This document shows positions 12,783 through 24,149 of a DNA stretch of 64,000 nucleotides, one piece after another. Position 1 is the first letter of the stretch; each line of letters opens with the position of its first letter. The translations under genes and the position numbers were made by a program. The DNA lies in assembly GCF_023159225.1 (NCBI RefSeq), contig NC_063188.1, positions 14,963,086-15,027,085 of the forward strand, given 5' to 3'. The stretch is from Perognathus longimembris pacificus. Its lineage: Eukaryota; Chordata; Mammalia; Rodentia; Heteromyidae. The notes under the pieces are model-generated. The model saw only the letters and a program-made list of their open reading frames with translations. It did no database searches and had not been told where the DNA came from.

Positions 12783-12850
12783 TAGCATATAATCTAGCAT
12801 ATAATCTAGCATATAATCTAGCATATAATCTATATAATCTAGCATATAAT
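12783..12850. repeat. 12-bp minisatellite, about 5.5 copies
   Basis: The unit tagcatataatc occurs four times in near-perfect register, then a shortened unit (tatataatc), then a partial copy. AT-rich flanks surround it and no SINE adjoins. Confidence 0.95.
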
Positions 12851-12969
12851 TAATACATACAGCCTATGTTTTCAACTGGCTCATATTTCAAGTGTCAATA
12901 GTTGAATATCATATTGGAGACAATATGCCCAAATAAATTTTTAGTGTAATCTAAAAGAAGAAAGGTAGA

Positions 12970-13193
12970 GCCAGGTGCTGGTGGGCTCACATTTGCAATC
13001 CTATCAACTCAGGAAGCTGAGATATGAGGATTGGGATTCAAAGCCAGCCTTGGCAGGAAAGTCTGTGAGACTCATTTCCAATTAACCACCAGAAAACTGA
13101 GAGTAGAACTGTGGCTCACATTGTAGAGCTCTAGCTTTGAGCAACAAAGCTCAGGACAGAGCCCAGACCCTGAGATAATAACTGCAGGATTGG
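12970..13193 (+). mobile_element. B1-like/Geo dimeric SINE
   Basis: Both arms are present. The B box of the Geo arm is disrupted (gagataataactgcagg instead of gagttcaagccccagg). Confidence 0.8.
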
Positions 13194-13666
13194 CATTAAA
13201 ATACTTAAACTTAAGATATAGTAGTTAGTAAGACTATAGGAGTAGAGTCCAGGTATCCTCTCACTTGTTCGTGCTGCTTTTCTTACCGGACTAAGTGCTG
13301 CTAATGGCGTTAAAGGTCCTAACACTTTTGATTCCTTCTATTTTTCTTTCTGGCTCTGCTCCTGCTTTAATGTTATGCTTTTTTCTTCGCCCATCTTTGT
13401 ATTTTGAACTACTGTCTGCGTTTCAGTGTTCCTTGGAAGAAATAACAAGCGAAGGCTTGAAATACGGGGCACCTGCTTCACATTTGACCTGGCAATCAAT
13501 AACCCTTCTCAAAACAAAACAGTACTGTGCAGCATGTCGTGTGTGTATTAGGTATAGCTGGACTAGAATGCTCCTATATTACTTCAGTCCATTAGTTCAA
13601 GTTGGCCACTCCATTTTGACTTTTTTTCAAGGTGGTCCAAGATGGGTTTAGTTTCCAACTTTCCCT

Positions 13667-13878
13667 TTTTGCCCGTCCTTGGTCTTGAAGTCTGAGCTCC
13701 TTTTTGCTCAAGGCTAGTACCCTACCACTTGAGCCACAGTTCCACTTCAGGCTTTTCCTGGGATTAATTGGAGATAAAGGTCTCAAGAACTTTCCTGCCA
13801 GGATGGCTTTGAACCAGATCCTCATATCTTAGCTTCTTAAGTAGCCAGGATTACAGGTGTGAGGCACCGGTGTTTGGC
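13667..13878 (-). mobile_element. B1-like/Geo dimeric SINE with perfect 14-nt duplication
   Basis: Flanked by identical tagtttccaacttt at 13649-13662 and 13879-13892. Reverse-complement arms lie between, including cctaccacttgagccacag and ggattacaggtgtgaggcac. Confidence 0.9.
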
Positions 13879-14070
13879 TAGTTTCCAACTTTTCTAAATA
13901 CAAGTTCCTTTTAAAATCCGAGGAATACTTTCTTTGAAAAGTGTTCCTAAATCAGTAATAGTCTCCTTAAGTTTGTGCATCTTTAAGGACTCCATAATCA
14001 AATGATTCACTCCATAACTTCTTCTTGGAAATTTAAGAGACACTATGTTTCCTCAATATCTCTCAGCTCA

Positions 14071-14310
14071 CCTGGACAGTCATGACTGATGATTATAATC
14101 CTAGTTACTCAGGAGGCCAAGGTCTGAGGATTGTGGTTCAAAGGCAGCCTGGGCAGGAAGGTCTGTGAGAATCTTATCTACTCCAATTAACCAGCAGAAA
14201 ATCAGAAGTGGTGCTGTGGCTCAAATGGAGCACTAGCCTTGAGCGAATAAAGCTCAGGGACAGCAACCAGGTCCCGAGATAAAGCCTCACAAGTAACAAC
14301 AACAGCAAAA
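14071..14310 (+). mobile_element. B1-like/Geo dimeric SINE
   Basis: The left arm contains aatcctagttactcaggagg. The right arm lacks several bases after ggctcaaatgg and has lost the B-box consensus (cccgagataaagcc). Confidence 0.8.
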
Positions 14311-15129
14311 AATAGCTTACAACTTTATCCTCCTATTTAACCAAATGGAACTGCCTCGCAAACTTTATCTCATAGCCCCATTTTCCCATGGGTCTTATAG
14401 GCACAGATTGGAAAATGCTTTGTCCTATGATCACTAATATCTTCTTACAATGGCTAAATGCCTGATTTGGTAACAATTTTGTCAACTCCTGGATATTCTA
14501 GATTAATCTTGAGCTGGAAGTAATAAATAGGAACTAGCCCAAGCCATTTCAACAATTGGTCTCTGAGTGAAACAACCTCCCTGTATGGTTGATAAACATT
14601 TTCCCTCTCTTAAGGGGAAAATCATGCACAAAACAAGCACATATAAATAATTTACCCAGCTGTAATATGCTATAAATAACAAGCCTACTAAATAATGAAT
14701 TAACCTAACTGCTGATTCATAGGTAAATGTCTCTTGGAAAGCAGCACTTTTATGGATTTTACAGCTTAGCTAATATCCACTCGTATTTCATGAGACTGGT
14801 TCAGGTGAAGTATTGGTGCAATAATCTGGATCTATTTGTAAGTGATGCAGCACACATCAGGAGCCCAGACAGCGCTTGGGGAGGCTGCCAGGCTCCCTTT
14901 CTTTGGGCCAGAGCACAAAGACAGTTTGCAGTGAACCTGGCACACGTCTTTTGTCCATGATCTCTACTTGCGTCCATAGTACAATGCTGAAATGCTGAGA
15001 AGTGGTTCTGACTCAGACACATGGGCAAAGATGAAGGCAGAGATAGGCCAGTGGACGACTGGAATATAGAAATCACTTTGGCCCGGATAGTTTACCATGT
15101 CACCATAATGGAACGCCACTGGTTATACT

Positions 15130-15215
15130 CTGTGCCATTTAACTATCATCTGTAAAACAGGGACAACAATAGTGCCTGATCAATAGGTTGATCATGAATG
15201 TTATAGGATGTTGTG
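15130..15215 (+). mobile_element. MIR fragment
   Basis: The stretch catctgtaaaacagggacaa is the hallmark sense-strand core of MIR. The flanks decay quickly. Confidence 0.55.
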
Positions 15216-15239
15216 TTGTCAAATGCTGCAACATTGCTT

Positions 15240-15272
15240 GAAATATATATATATATGAATATATATATATGC
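15240..15272. repeat. (AT)n with a near-palindromic centre
   Basis: Two AT blocks (atatatatatatatg and atatatatatatgc) are separated by gaat, which could extrude a cruciform. Confidence 0.9.
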
Positions 15273-15359
15273 TTGACATATATTAGGTGTGAGTTTGATT
15301 ACAACTGGACTCCTTTAGAATTTCATGTTACTATACTCCAGCCCTAGTGCTTTCTTTCT

Positions 15360-15574
15360 TTCTTTCTTTTTTTTTTTTTTTTTGGCCAGTTCTGGGCTTG
15401 GACTCAGGGCCTGAGCACTGTCCCTGGCTTCTTTTTGCTCAAGGCTAGCACTCTGCCACTTGAGCCACAGCGCCACTTCTGGTCATTTTCTGTATATGTG
15501 GTGCTGGGGAATTGAACCCAGGGCCTCATGTATACGAGGCAAGCACTTTTGCCACTAGGCCATATCCCCAGCCC
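15360..15574 (-). mobile_element. IDL-Geo dimeric SINE, inner copy of nested pair
   Basis: T-rich tail at 15351-15383, then Geo and ID-like arms in reverse complement, ending ccccagcccc. It lies inside the tail region of the copy at 15617-15808 and belongs to the older subfamily (cttctttttgctcaagg, gaacccaggg). Confidence 0.9.
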
Positions 15575-15616
15575 CTTTTTTGAATGGTCTCTCTCTCTCT
15601 CTTTTTTTTTTTTTTT

Positions 15617-15808
15617 GGCCAGTCTTGGGCCTTGGACTCAGGGCCTGAGCACTGTCCCTGGCTTCCTTTTGCTCAAGGCTAGCACTCTGCCACTTGAGCC
15701 ACAGTGCCCCTTCTGGCCGTTTTCTGTATATGTGGTGCTGGGGAATCGAACCCAGGGCCTCATGTATACGAGGCAAGCTCTCTTGCCACTAGGCCATATC
15801 CCCAGCCC
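15617..15808 (-). mobile_element. IDL-Geo dimeric SINE, outer copy of nested pair
   Basis: Full-length reverse-complement copy. Its 5' end abuts agccctagtgctttct (15810-15825), whose perfect partner at 15340-15355 lies beyond the inner copy. Both SINEs therefore sit within one duplication. Confidence 0.9.
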
Positions 15809-15847
15809 CAGCCCTAGTGCTTTCTAAGAAAAAAAATGCAGAAAGCT

Positions 15848-15869
15848 AGAGGCTCCATGTGGAGCCTCT
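15848..15869. other. Perfect 22-nt inverted repeat followed by T5
   Basis: The arms agaggctcca and tggagcctct surround a TG centre and are followed by TTTTT. No adjacent promoter or RNA gene is visible, so this may be chance. Confidence 0.6.
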
Positions 15870-15964
15870 TTTTACATTGAAAGCATGTAAATGGGGGTAT
15901 TGAAGCTGATTTCAATAGTCAGGAAAACCTGCTTTTGATAAACTCTCAGTTATTAAAAGTAAGC

Positions 15965-16190
15965 CAAGTAGCCAGTGCCTCATGCCTGTAGATTTGGCTG
16001 CTTAGGAGGCTGAGACCAAGAGGATGAGAATTGGAAGCCAGCTTGAACAGAAACATCTGTCAGGTTCCAACTCCAAAAGAACAAGCCAAAAGCAGGCTTG
16101 GAGGCTAAACTCAAGTGGTAGAGCTCGAGTCTAATTAGCAAACCTACTGACCATAAGCTGTGTTCAAACCCTGGTATGTTGTTCCCCCCA
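15965..16190 (+). mobile_element. Diverged B1-like plus tRNA-like dimeric SINE
   Basis: The left arm has the B1 phrase catgcctgtagatttggctg. The right arm resembles the tRNA-like monomer (actcaagtggtagagct, gttcaaaccctgg) and lacks the long insert seen in the Geo arm, so it may be an earlier form of the composite. Confidence 0.65.
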
Positions 16191-16323
16191 CCAATAAAAC
16201 TTCTATATTTAAGAACAATGTTAATGTTATATTTCTATTCATGATGGTTTGTGATAGGGAAGTAGCAAGAATTACCAGTGAAATCACATTGAACATAAGA
16301 GTGATTTTTTTCTTTTTTCTTTT

Positions 16324-16440
16324 CCCCTCCCTCCCTCCCTCCCTCCCTCCCTCCCTCCCTCCCTCCCTCCCTCCCTCCCTCCCTCCCTCCCTCCCTCCCT
16401 CCCTCCCTCTCTCTCTCTCCCTCCTTTTCTTTCTTTCTTT
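16324..16440. repeat. (CCCT)n polypyrimidine tract
   Basis: More than 20 consecutive CCCT units, then CT and CTTT units. It directly abuts a minus-strand B1-like arm and so probably derives from its tail. The purine strand (AGGG)n fits a G-quadruplex pattern. Confidence 0.95.
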
Positions 16441-16571
16441 TTGCTGGCTTTTTCTGAGTAGTTTATTGGAGATAAGAGTCTAAAAGACTTTCCTGTCCAG
16501 GCTGGCTTCAAACCGTGATCTTAGCCTCCTGAGTAGCTAGGATTGCAGGTGTGACCACTGGCACCTGGCTG
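16441..16571 (-). mobile_element. B1-like left arm with CCCT tail
   Basis: Reverse complement from tattggagataagagtc to aggattgcaggtgtgacc, with no Geo arm. The tail (16324-16440) attaches directly to the left arm. Confidence 0.8.
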
Positions 16572-17343
16572 AATTTCATAAATAAACACTAATTTGGCAA
16601 TTTGAACTGATGTGACAAAAAGATGCTTCTAGCATCTTAAAGTATCATTGAGTGTCTCTATAAGAACATAATTGGGGCTTCATTGTTCCAGTTAATAGGG
16701 GAGGGTTGGAGCAAATGTCCCAACTGTCAAGCCCTTGCACAAACAGTGTAAGCCCAGAAGAGTTTACAGTAGCTGATAGTTGTTTAACAGCCAATGAGCC
16801 ACTCCTACCAATTACTTGAGCATACATCCTTGCAGTCAGCCTCAAAGCCTTAGTGTGGTACTCTGAAGTCTCATTTGCCCACACCTCCCTTGGCAGCTCT
16901 GCTCTTTCTCTGCATGCAAGGATTGCGGTCTGGTCTTCATCCTCTACTCTGTCTGCCTCAACCACATATTACATAGACTTTCTGGGATCCTTCCAAGGAC
17001 TACTGCTTCTCTATTCTTCCTATCTCTAGTCCCTGGTTCAGAACCTCTTATTGGGACCAGCGTTTGTTCACTGCACTCACTTAACCATCTCATATAGAGA
17101 TTCTGCCTTTAATATGGTCCGATGAGTGGTACTGCCCAGGTTTGCACACTTTGAGGCATGGATGGTCACTTTGTCCTGGACTTGTGTTACGTTCAATGGC
17201 ACAGAAAGAGTGACTTTTCATTTTACAAGATTAAACGCTTAGTGCCTGGCACTAAGAGGTAACCTGCTTATCTTCAGTAGCTTTCAAGCTAGGTTGCTTT
17301 AGAGTATGTAACAGACGCAGCCAGTCTGCCTAGTGTCTTCTCT

Positions 17344-17418
17344 TTTGTTCAGACTGCGGTTTGAACTCAGGACCTCTTGCTTGTTAGGCAAGTGATCTAC
17401 CATATGAGCCATGCTTGT
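17344..17418 (-). mobile_element. tRNA-like SINE monomer
   Basis: The reverse complement has A-box-like ggctcatatggtag and B-box-like gagttcaaacc at ordinary tRNA spacing. It matches the simple form of the Geo arm. Confidence 0.65.
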
Positions 17419-18095
17419 ACAAGACTTGAAGACCCTCCTTCTACTGCCTTTTACTTTGGGACTTAACATGAAATCCTTCATGTCTCACAATGCACACTTG
17501 CCTAAGGTACCCATATCCACGGAACGGAATGAAAGATGATGGTGGCGTGACATTCACTTTGACAAAGCTTATTTTCTTTCCTCTACTTCTCAAGGAAAAG
17601 CCTAAAGAAATCAAAACAGTTGCTAAGCTACTGGGTGGGCTTTATTGTTGTGCTTTGTTGCAATGCCAGCATCAAAGACTTGTGCTATCACCTATTTAGC
17701 AGCTTCAAGTAAAAGGAAGGAAAAAGGCATGGTGGAGAGGGCTCTTTTTCAAGTTCAATTATTGCTCAGGTCAAGTGCTTGACTCCCCTGAGAATGCAGG
17801 GGACCTGGAGCCTGTCTACTACAATTTTGTCTCCAGGTGGGAAAATAGAAAAGAGGCTGTCTTTTCAATTTTCTAACCCTTCCACATGACAGTGTTGATT
17901 TGAGGGCCTCCTGTTTTGTTTCTACTTACTTTGGGCAGAAAGATCATTCTTGAGGCAGTCTGGGTCACGCTTGTAGTTCTGTAGGCTTTGTGCATGGTAC
18001 CCCATCACAAGCAATTGGGGCTTCTGATTGTAACCGGGACACCAACTGGCCTTAGAAAGTCTGCAAATTCAGCCCTTAGTCAAACTGTTGCATTG

Positions 18096-18097
<2 letters not shown>

Positions 18098-18156
<59 letters not shown>

Positions 18157-18178
18157 TGTCTGTCTGTCTGTCTGTCTT
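18098..18178. repeat. (GT)29 followed by (CTGT)n
   Basis: An uninterrupted GT run to 18155 changes to CTGT units to 18178. No adjoining SINE is seen. Confidence 0.97.
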
Positions 18179-19149
18179 TAGCATTTTCTTTGGGAAGCTG
18201 GGTAAATTCTATTTTAAGTAAGTCTTCATTAGCAATATTCCATTAACCTCTAAATTCAACGTGCTTCAAAATTGTTCAGTTTGCTGAATGCAAATGCCAT
18301 TCTTCCCAATGAGTGCTAAGGAATGCTTCTGTGCCCTGAGTTTAAGGGCAGTAACACTGAAAGGTGAAAAGGAAGGCAGTTTCCCAATACCAGTTGGCAG
18401 CATTGCCTAAATCATTCAGAATGGCCTAAGCTAGCCCTTGCCCCTTGCCTCTTGGTGTGCAGACAAGGAGGATATTCCTGACTTTAGACTTGTTTTCACC
18501 AACTAGCTCATTCTGTGTAGAGTTAGTATAGGAAAAAAAAGTCTTATAAAAATTAATGCAGCCTGGGACACCCTTTGTGGAGAATACATTGAAAATATAT
18601 CTTAAGTAAAAACCCAGGAAATTGTCCCTTCCGTCTTTCACTTGTCAGTATAAGCAATAGAATTCTATAGACCATTCAGTGGCATATTTAATTAAGCAAC
18701 CAATCTGCTGAATGCACTGGGGGTTTGGTGTCAGTGCTTTTCACTGATGATTTGGATAACAAAGGATGTGGTGAGATATTCAACAGTCTGGTAGAATGGA
18801 AAGAAACTCCCAATTGGTCACACCTACCTATTTCTCTTGGCATGTTGCTTTAGCTCTGATAATACAGAAAATAGGCCCTCTCTTCTGTATTGAAAAAAGT
18901 CAGTGGACACCAACCTCTTGCCTTTTGCTCTTCCACGGGAGCCCTGACTGAATTTTGCACACATTTCCATTACATATGAAAAGAGATTTACTTGTAGGTG
19001 GGAAACTCTAGGTTGTAATTTTCAAGAGAATAAAACCACCATTGAGGTGCTCATTTTCTTTTTAATGCAGAACAGTTACTTCCTGGCCATCATTATTTTG
19101 GTAGGAGTCATTGCTTATTCTTAGTGGATTTTTATTAGTATTAGTGACA

Positions 19150-19325
19150 GTTATGTGTACCTGATTCCAGACATGTGCCAAAGATTTATATGTATCATCC
19201 TTCTCCATACCATGTGGGAGAGATGTAGTTAATATTCAGTTTTGCAGATATGAATATTGAGACCAGGAAAACTTTAGTAACATGCCTGCCTGAAAGCTAT
19301 CCAACCAGAAAATGCTGAATGTAAC
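19150..19325 (-). mobile_element. MIR
   Basis: Antisense MIR order is visible: a degenerate ccagacatgtgccaaagatt, then cagatatgaatattgagacc, then agtaacatgcctgcctgaaa. All blocks are diverged. Confidence 0.6.
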
Positions 19326-20124
19326 CTTTTACATAGACCCCCTTTTCTCTACAGCATATTCTCTAATCACTACCCTGACTGATCTCTTTACAAAGGTTGA
19401 AAGGTTTTATTACTCAAGCACAATCATTAGTAACTGGTATAGGCACAATCTATAGGTTTGGGGAAAATTTGTAGAACCCTTAAAGCCAGATACAAGCACT
19501 ATTTACAATAGTTCTAATATGGAGCAGTTCAACAACTGGTTATTTAAAACTATGATTATACATACACAGTGGAGTCTTTTTTTGCTCATTTGTGGAATCT
19601 ACACCTAAAAATATGATTATGTAAAAAAGGACAATTTGCAAAGGAAATGAAAGGATGGGAAGAGAAAGAAGGTGATGGGTTTGACCTTATAAAAGTAACA
19701 TTTCATATGAGCATGATGCACACACACACAAACATATATGTACATATGTAACACAAGGAAATCTACCAAATTTATTTTTAAAAAGATAGAGGAAGAGAGA
19801 TTTGGGTAAGAAAGATTGATGGAAGGGGTGAATCTGGTCAAAGAGCATTATATGTACACATGCCATTATGGTCATGAGACCCTTCTGTAAAATTTATGCT
19901 AATGAAAAATTTAAAATAAACTTAATACAAACATAAGCATATGTTTTCTGGTGATATGGGGCTGGAGTTTTCATCGCTTTCTTGAAGAAGTTCAAGATAC
20001 AAAAATAATTAATAAATTCCATATATAACTAAAGTTCATGTAACACTTGAGATGTGGCAAACATGAATATTTTCCTAAATATATATTTGTGAATGTGTGC
20101 AAGAATTGATACAAACAAACATAC

Positions 20125-20275
20125 TTCATTCTCATTACAGCTATAGGAAGTAGATGTGGTTAACATGCCCATTTTACAGAGGTAGACACTGAGTCTAAGA
20201 ACGATAACTTGCTCAAGGTTACAAAGCAAGTCCATGACAGACCTTGAATTTGCAACTACTGTACTGCTAATTCAT
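20125..20275 (-). mobile_element. MIR
   Basis: Contains cccattttacagaggtagac, cttgctcaaggttacaaagc and a decayed cagaccttgaatttgcaac, the diagnostic antisense MIR series in the correct order. Confidence 0.8.
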
Positions 20276-20336
20276 TACATCCAGTCATGTTTGAGCGCCA
20301 GTTCTTTTTTGTTTTTGTTTTTTTTTCAATCCATTT

Positions 20337-20402
20337 GTTTATCTCCTAGGCCAGTGCCAGATACCCAGTGAGTGTTTGTTGATATTTGTTGAATTGATTT
20401 GA
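20337..20402 (+). mobile_element. L2/MIR-type 3' tail
   Basis: The stretch ggccagtgccagatacccag followed by tgtttgttgatatttgttg resembles the common 3' terminus shared by L2 and MIR. Confidence 0.5.
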
Positions 20403-21539
20403 ATTGCTTATAGTAGTTTTTTTCCCCTTCTTTCTCCATACGTCTTAGGGTTAGGTGGATAAGTGAAAAGAATCAACACAATCAAATGATACTTTATCAA
20501 GGATTTTCAACACAGGTGGCTTGACAAAGCATAGGTATTTTGTTTTCAATCAGTGCTCCCTGAGGGCTGTTGAACTGAACTCTTAAGTTCATTTTTCTCG
20601 CAAGTGGCTCACTAGTGTGAGCAACTTGGCGATAAGGTGCCCTTTAGTATGGATTATATAACATTGCTGTCTTGTGTTCTGATTATTATGCATCTCCCCC
20701 ACCCCCCCGCCCCGATTTCCAAGTGACCATCCAGAAAGCCACCTGGGCTCATTGCATATGGCTATATCAAATCTAGGTCTCTCTCAGGTCTGTCAGGTTG
20801 ATTGAGGGGAGGGTGGTTGGACTTGCGTCAACCCAATCCAGCTGCAATTGAGTGCAGTTGAGTTTGTAGGATAGAGAGTTCTTCACAATCAGAACAATTG
20901 GCTGTGATTGGGAAGATGGTGAGTGAGTTGGCGAGTTGGTGAGGAGCAAGGTGGTGCAGTTGGAGTTTTTAATCACCTTGATTACATGTTCCAAGGTTTA
21001 ACTTTGTGGCCTCCACTGTTCCCCTAATTTTACCTACTGTGATCTTATTTTACTTTTCATTTTCTTCCTCTAATCACTGCCGATTACAGCCCTGAGTCCA
21101 CGTTGGTTCTGTTGCCTTCCTCTCAGCCTGATGGGCTGCTTTGTACTGCGGCAAAGAACGCAGCTGGGGACGAGACTGCCTAGGGCCCAGAGGTTTCATT
21201 TCTCTTTGATGACTGTGAACTCCAAAGTGACTGGCTTTGGAGTTGGCTTTTTTGATCATGTACAGTAGCTTAACATTTCATCTCAAAATTTGTGCTTTTT
21301 TTTTTGAATGTTTTCATTTCTTCTACATTAATCTGCTGCATGAGCTAATTATAATCCAGGAAATAATTTAAGAAAACTGCCCTTACTACTAGCACTTGTC
21401 TGAACTGCTGGCTCTTTTTCCAGTAATTAATATGTGGCTTTTATTTCCTTTTTAAGATTCTGCTTTTATTTCCTGAGAGGTAGCAAACAGTTGCTGACAA
21501 TGATACTCTGCTTTTGCTTTTTGGCTTGTTTGTTTTAGT

Positions 21540-21764
21540 CAATTATGGGGCTTGAACTCAGGGCCTGGGCACTGTCCGAGATCTTTTTCACTCGTGCCTA
21601 ACACTCTACTACTTTGAGCCACAGCTCCTCTTCTGGTTTTCTGGTGCTTAGTTGGAGATAAGAATCTCACAGATGCTCCTGCCTGGGTTGGGCTTGAACC
21701 ATGATTGTGTGATCTCAGTTTCCTGAGTAACTAGGATTACAGGTGTGATCTACCAGTGCCTGGC
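21540..21764 (-). mobile_element. B1-like/Geo dimeric SINE
   Basis: Reverse complement beginning ggggcttgaactcagggcc and ending ggattacaggtgtgatctac. Confidence 0.85.
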
Positions 21765-22021
21765 TTGGCACCTTACCTATTTCATTCAAACTGTTCATTT
21801 TGAAAATGAAGACTAATTACAGAAATGACAACCTATTTTTTTTTTTCTAATAGGATTCTCACTTGAGGAATTCAAGGCAATTAATAACCTGTCTGTTAGG
21901 GGCTAGTCTATTTGTGGCTACAGAACAGTGATAGTTAAACCCCATTAGTTGAGCTCCTATTAATTAAAATGGTACTAATCCAGACCCTATGAAGAACAGA
22001 TTTGGTGTATCTGTAACAAGG

Positions 22022-22269
22022 AGAAAGTTGATTCTTTTTTTTTTTTTTTTTTTTTTTTTTTGGCCAGTCCTGGGCCTTGGACTCAGGGCCTGAGCACTGT
22101 CCCTGGCTTCTTCCCGCTCAAGGCTAGCACTCTGCCACTTGAGCCACAGCGCCGCTTCTGGCCGTTTTCTCTATATGTGGTGCTGGGGAATCGAACCTAG
22201 GGCCTCATGTATCCAAGGCAGGCACTCTTGCCACTAGGCTATATCCCCAGCCCCAGAAAGTTGATTCTT
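22022..22269 (-). mobile_element. IDL-Geo dimeric SINE, young subfamily
   Basis: The element itself is 22062-22254, with a 25-nt poly(T) tail at 22037-22061. The 15-nt duplication agaaagttgattctt (22022-22036 and 22255-22269) is perfect. It carries the young-subfamily bases cttcttcccgctc, gaacctaggg and ctaggctatatcc. Confidence 0.95.
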
Positions 22270-22461
22270 GAAGTGGTTCTTTCAGCTACCAATCAGTACA
22301 GGTTTAGCATTCCCACTTCACATGCATAACAACTGGCAACTACATACAAATAGTCCTGAGTAGCCTCTTCATAATGTGAAGGTTAAAAACAATGTAGTAT
22401 GACTGTCCATAACTTGAAAAAACCTTTGTTCAACAGTGCCATGTGCTGGAGCCTGGGGACA

Positions 22462-22665
22462 TGTTTTTTTGATATTAGCTTTATTGAGATTAATAAACAT
22501 ACCATGTAATGCTCCCATTTAAAATGTACATCTCAGTGGTTTTAAGCAAGTCATACAGTTGCAAAATCATCACTACTGTCTTTTTAAAGAACATTTCCAC
22601 TGCCCCAGAAAGAAACGTCATAACTTTTGGTTATCAGTTGTCAATTTGCACATCTCCCTTTGCCC
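22462..22665 (-). mobile_element. L1M-type LINE fragment
   Basis: The ordered phrases attgagattaataaacatac, cccatttaaaatgtacatct, agtggttttaagcaagtcat and gaacatttccactgccccag match a familiar antisense segment of old L1 elements. The same segment recurs near 50165. Confidence 0.6.
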
Positions 22666-22784
22666 TGTTTAGGCCATCTGGGAATAGAAATTGAACTGAA
22701 CCTCTGAAAGGTTAATAGACACTCGAGATACCAGAAGAAAAAACAAAGTTAGCAGGGCTAGTAGATTGCTGATAGGGACAGATC

Positions 22785-22885
22785 ATGAAATACAATGTTT
22801 TCATTTGACAGAAGGCGAAACCAAGGTTCAGAGGTTGAAAATGATCACCCAAGTAAACAGGGCTAATGGAACCAAGACTAGAATT
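22785..22885 (-). mobile_element. MIR
   Basis: Contains ttttcatttgacagaaggcg, aaccaaggttcagagg and tgatcacccaagtaaacagg in antisense MIR order. Confidence 0.65.
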
Positions 22886-22959
22886 TATGTATTCTTCCAT
22901 CTTTAGCTTTCCTACAGTGCTAATTGTAGCACATATGTGCAGTGTAGTGGCAGTTAATA

Positions 22960-23130
22960 ACAAGGATTCTAGTGCTGGATTGTCTGCATTTAATTAACTC
23001 TTTGATCCAACTTTTCTTGGGTCTGCAACGCCAGACAAGTTACTTAACTTCTCTGAGCTTCTGTTTCCTAATTTGTTGAATTAAAATAACCATTGTAATG
23101 ACTTTATAGGGCTCTCAACGAAGAGTAAAT
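22960..23130 (+). mobile_element. MIR
   Basis: Sense MIR blocks: acaagttacttaacttctct, gagcttctgtttcctaattt and a decayed agagtaaatgaatgt. It forms an opposite-orientation pair with the MIR at 22785. Confidence 0.7.
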
Positions 23131-23902
23131 GAATGTATACAGACAGAGTTTGGGCTAGTATAATAATCAATACCTAAGAGGATGCTATTATTTTATTTTC
23201 TTGTAATTGAATACATTTCATTTTATCCCATCATTGGCTTGAGAGATTTGTTCTTCAGGTCTTAAAAATCTGATAGTCCTCATACATTGTTTCTGTTTAC
23301 TTTGAGCTAACACATATTTTTGAGACTTTGCTATTGGGTATACAAAGATGTTGATGCCAGAGTCTGTACACCTAAGAATCTCAAAGTCAAAGGAAGCAAG
23401 TGAAGAGATCTCTACCCCTATAAATCAAGGTAGGCAACAGGAAATGCACAGGAAGCGTAGACTGTGTTGGAAAGCCTTCAAGGAGGCAGCTGCATTTCAT
23501 TTGGGACCTGAAGTATGAATCAAATTTCATCAGACTAAACAGAATGAGAGAAGGTCTTCCAAGCCTGAGTAACAGTAGAACTCGAGGAAAATATTTGCCA
23601 ATGTTGGGGAAAGGGAAGTATGATATGTGCCCAGAGCATAGACTTGTAAGAAATGTCCTGGGAGGCGAGGGTAAAGATGGAGTTAGTACTGTGCCTCATC
23701 TGTATGTACTAATTTTTCTGTTTGCAGTTAGGAACGGAGAGAACCTATTAAGCACCTTCTATATAACAGGCTCTGTTAGATGAACAAGCACTGAAGATGT
23801 ACAGGAAAGTCATTTGACCGTTACCTCAACCTGAAGTGGAATTAATTGATTGTTATCGCCTCCAGCACATGTCAGATTCTAAATTCAAATTAAGGTCTCT
23901 TT

Positions 23903-24149
23903 CTAGCTATAATTTCTTTTTTTTTTTTTCTTTTTTTTTTTGGCCAGTCCTGGGCCTTGGACTCAGGGCCTGAGCACTGTCCCTGGCTTCTTTTTGCTCA
24001 AGGCTAGCACTCTGCCACTTGAGCCACAGCGCCGCTTCTGACCGTTTTCTGTATATGTGGTGCTGGGGAATCGAACCTAGGGCCTCGTGTATCCAAGGCA
24101 GGCACTCTTGCCACTAGGCTATATCCCCAGCCCTCTAACTATAATTTCT
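23903..24149 (-). mobile_element. IDL-Geo dimeric SINE, young subfamily
   Basis: The element is 23942-24133, with a T-rich tail at 23918-23941. Duplications are ctagctataatttct (23903-23917) and ctaactataatttct (24135-24149), with one mismatch. It carries gaacctaggg and ctaggctatatcc but the older ctttttgctc, so it is intermediate between the two subfamilies. Confidence 0.95.

Noticed and set aside
12654..12845. Open frame with MLDY repeats
   Set aside because: The peptide repeat is the translation of the 12-bp minisatellite.
12783..12850. Possible CRISPR-like array
   Set aside because: Contiguous 12-bp units with no spacers, in mammalian DNA.
13295..13651. 118-codon plus-strand open frame
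   Set aside because: It has a hydrophobic start but no known family, and it ends just before a SINE. Probably chance.
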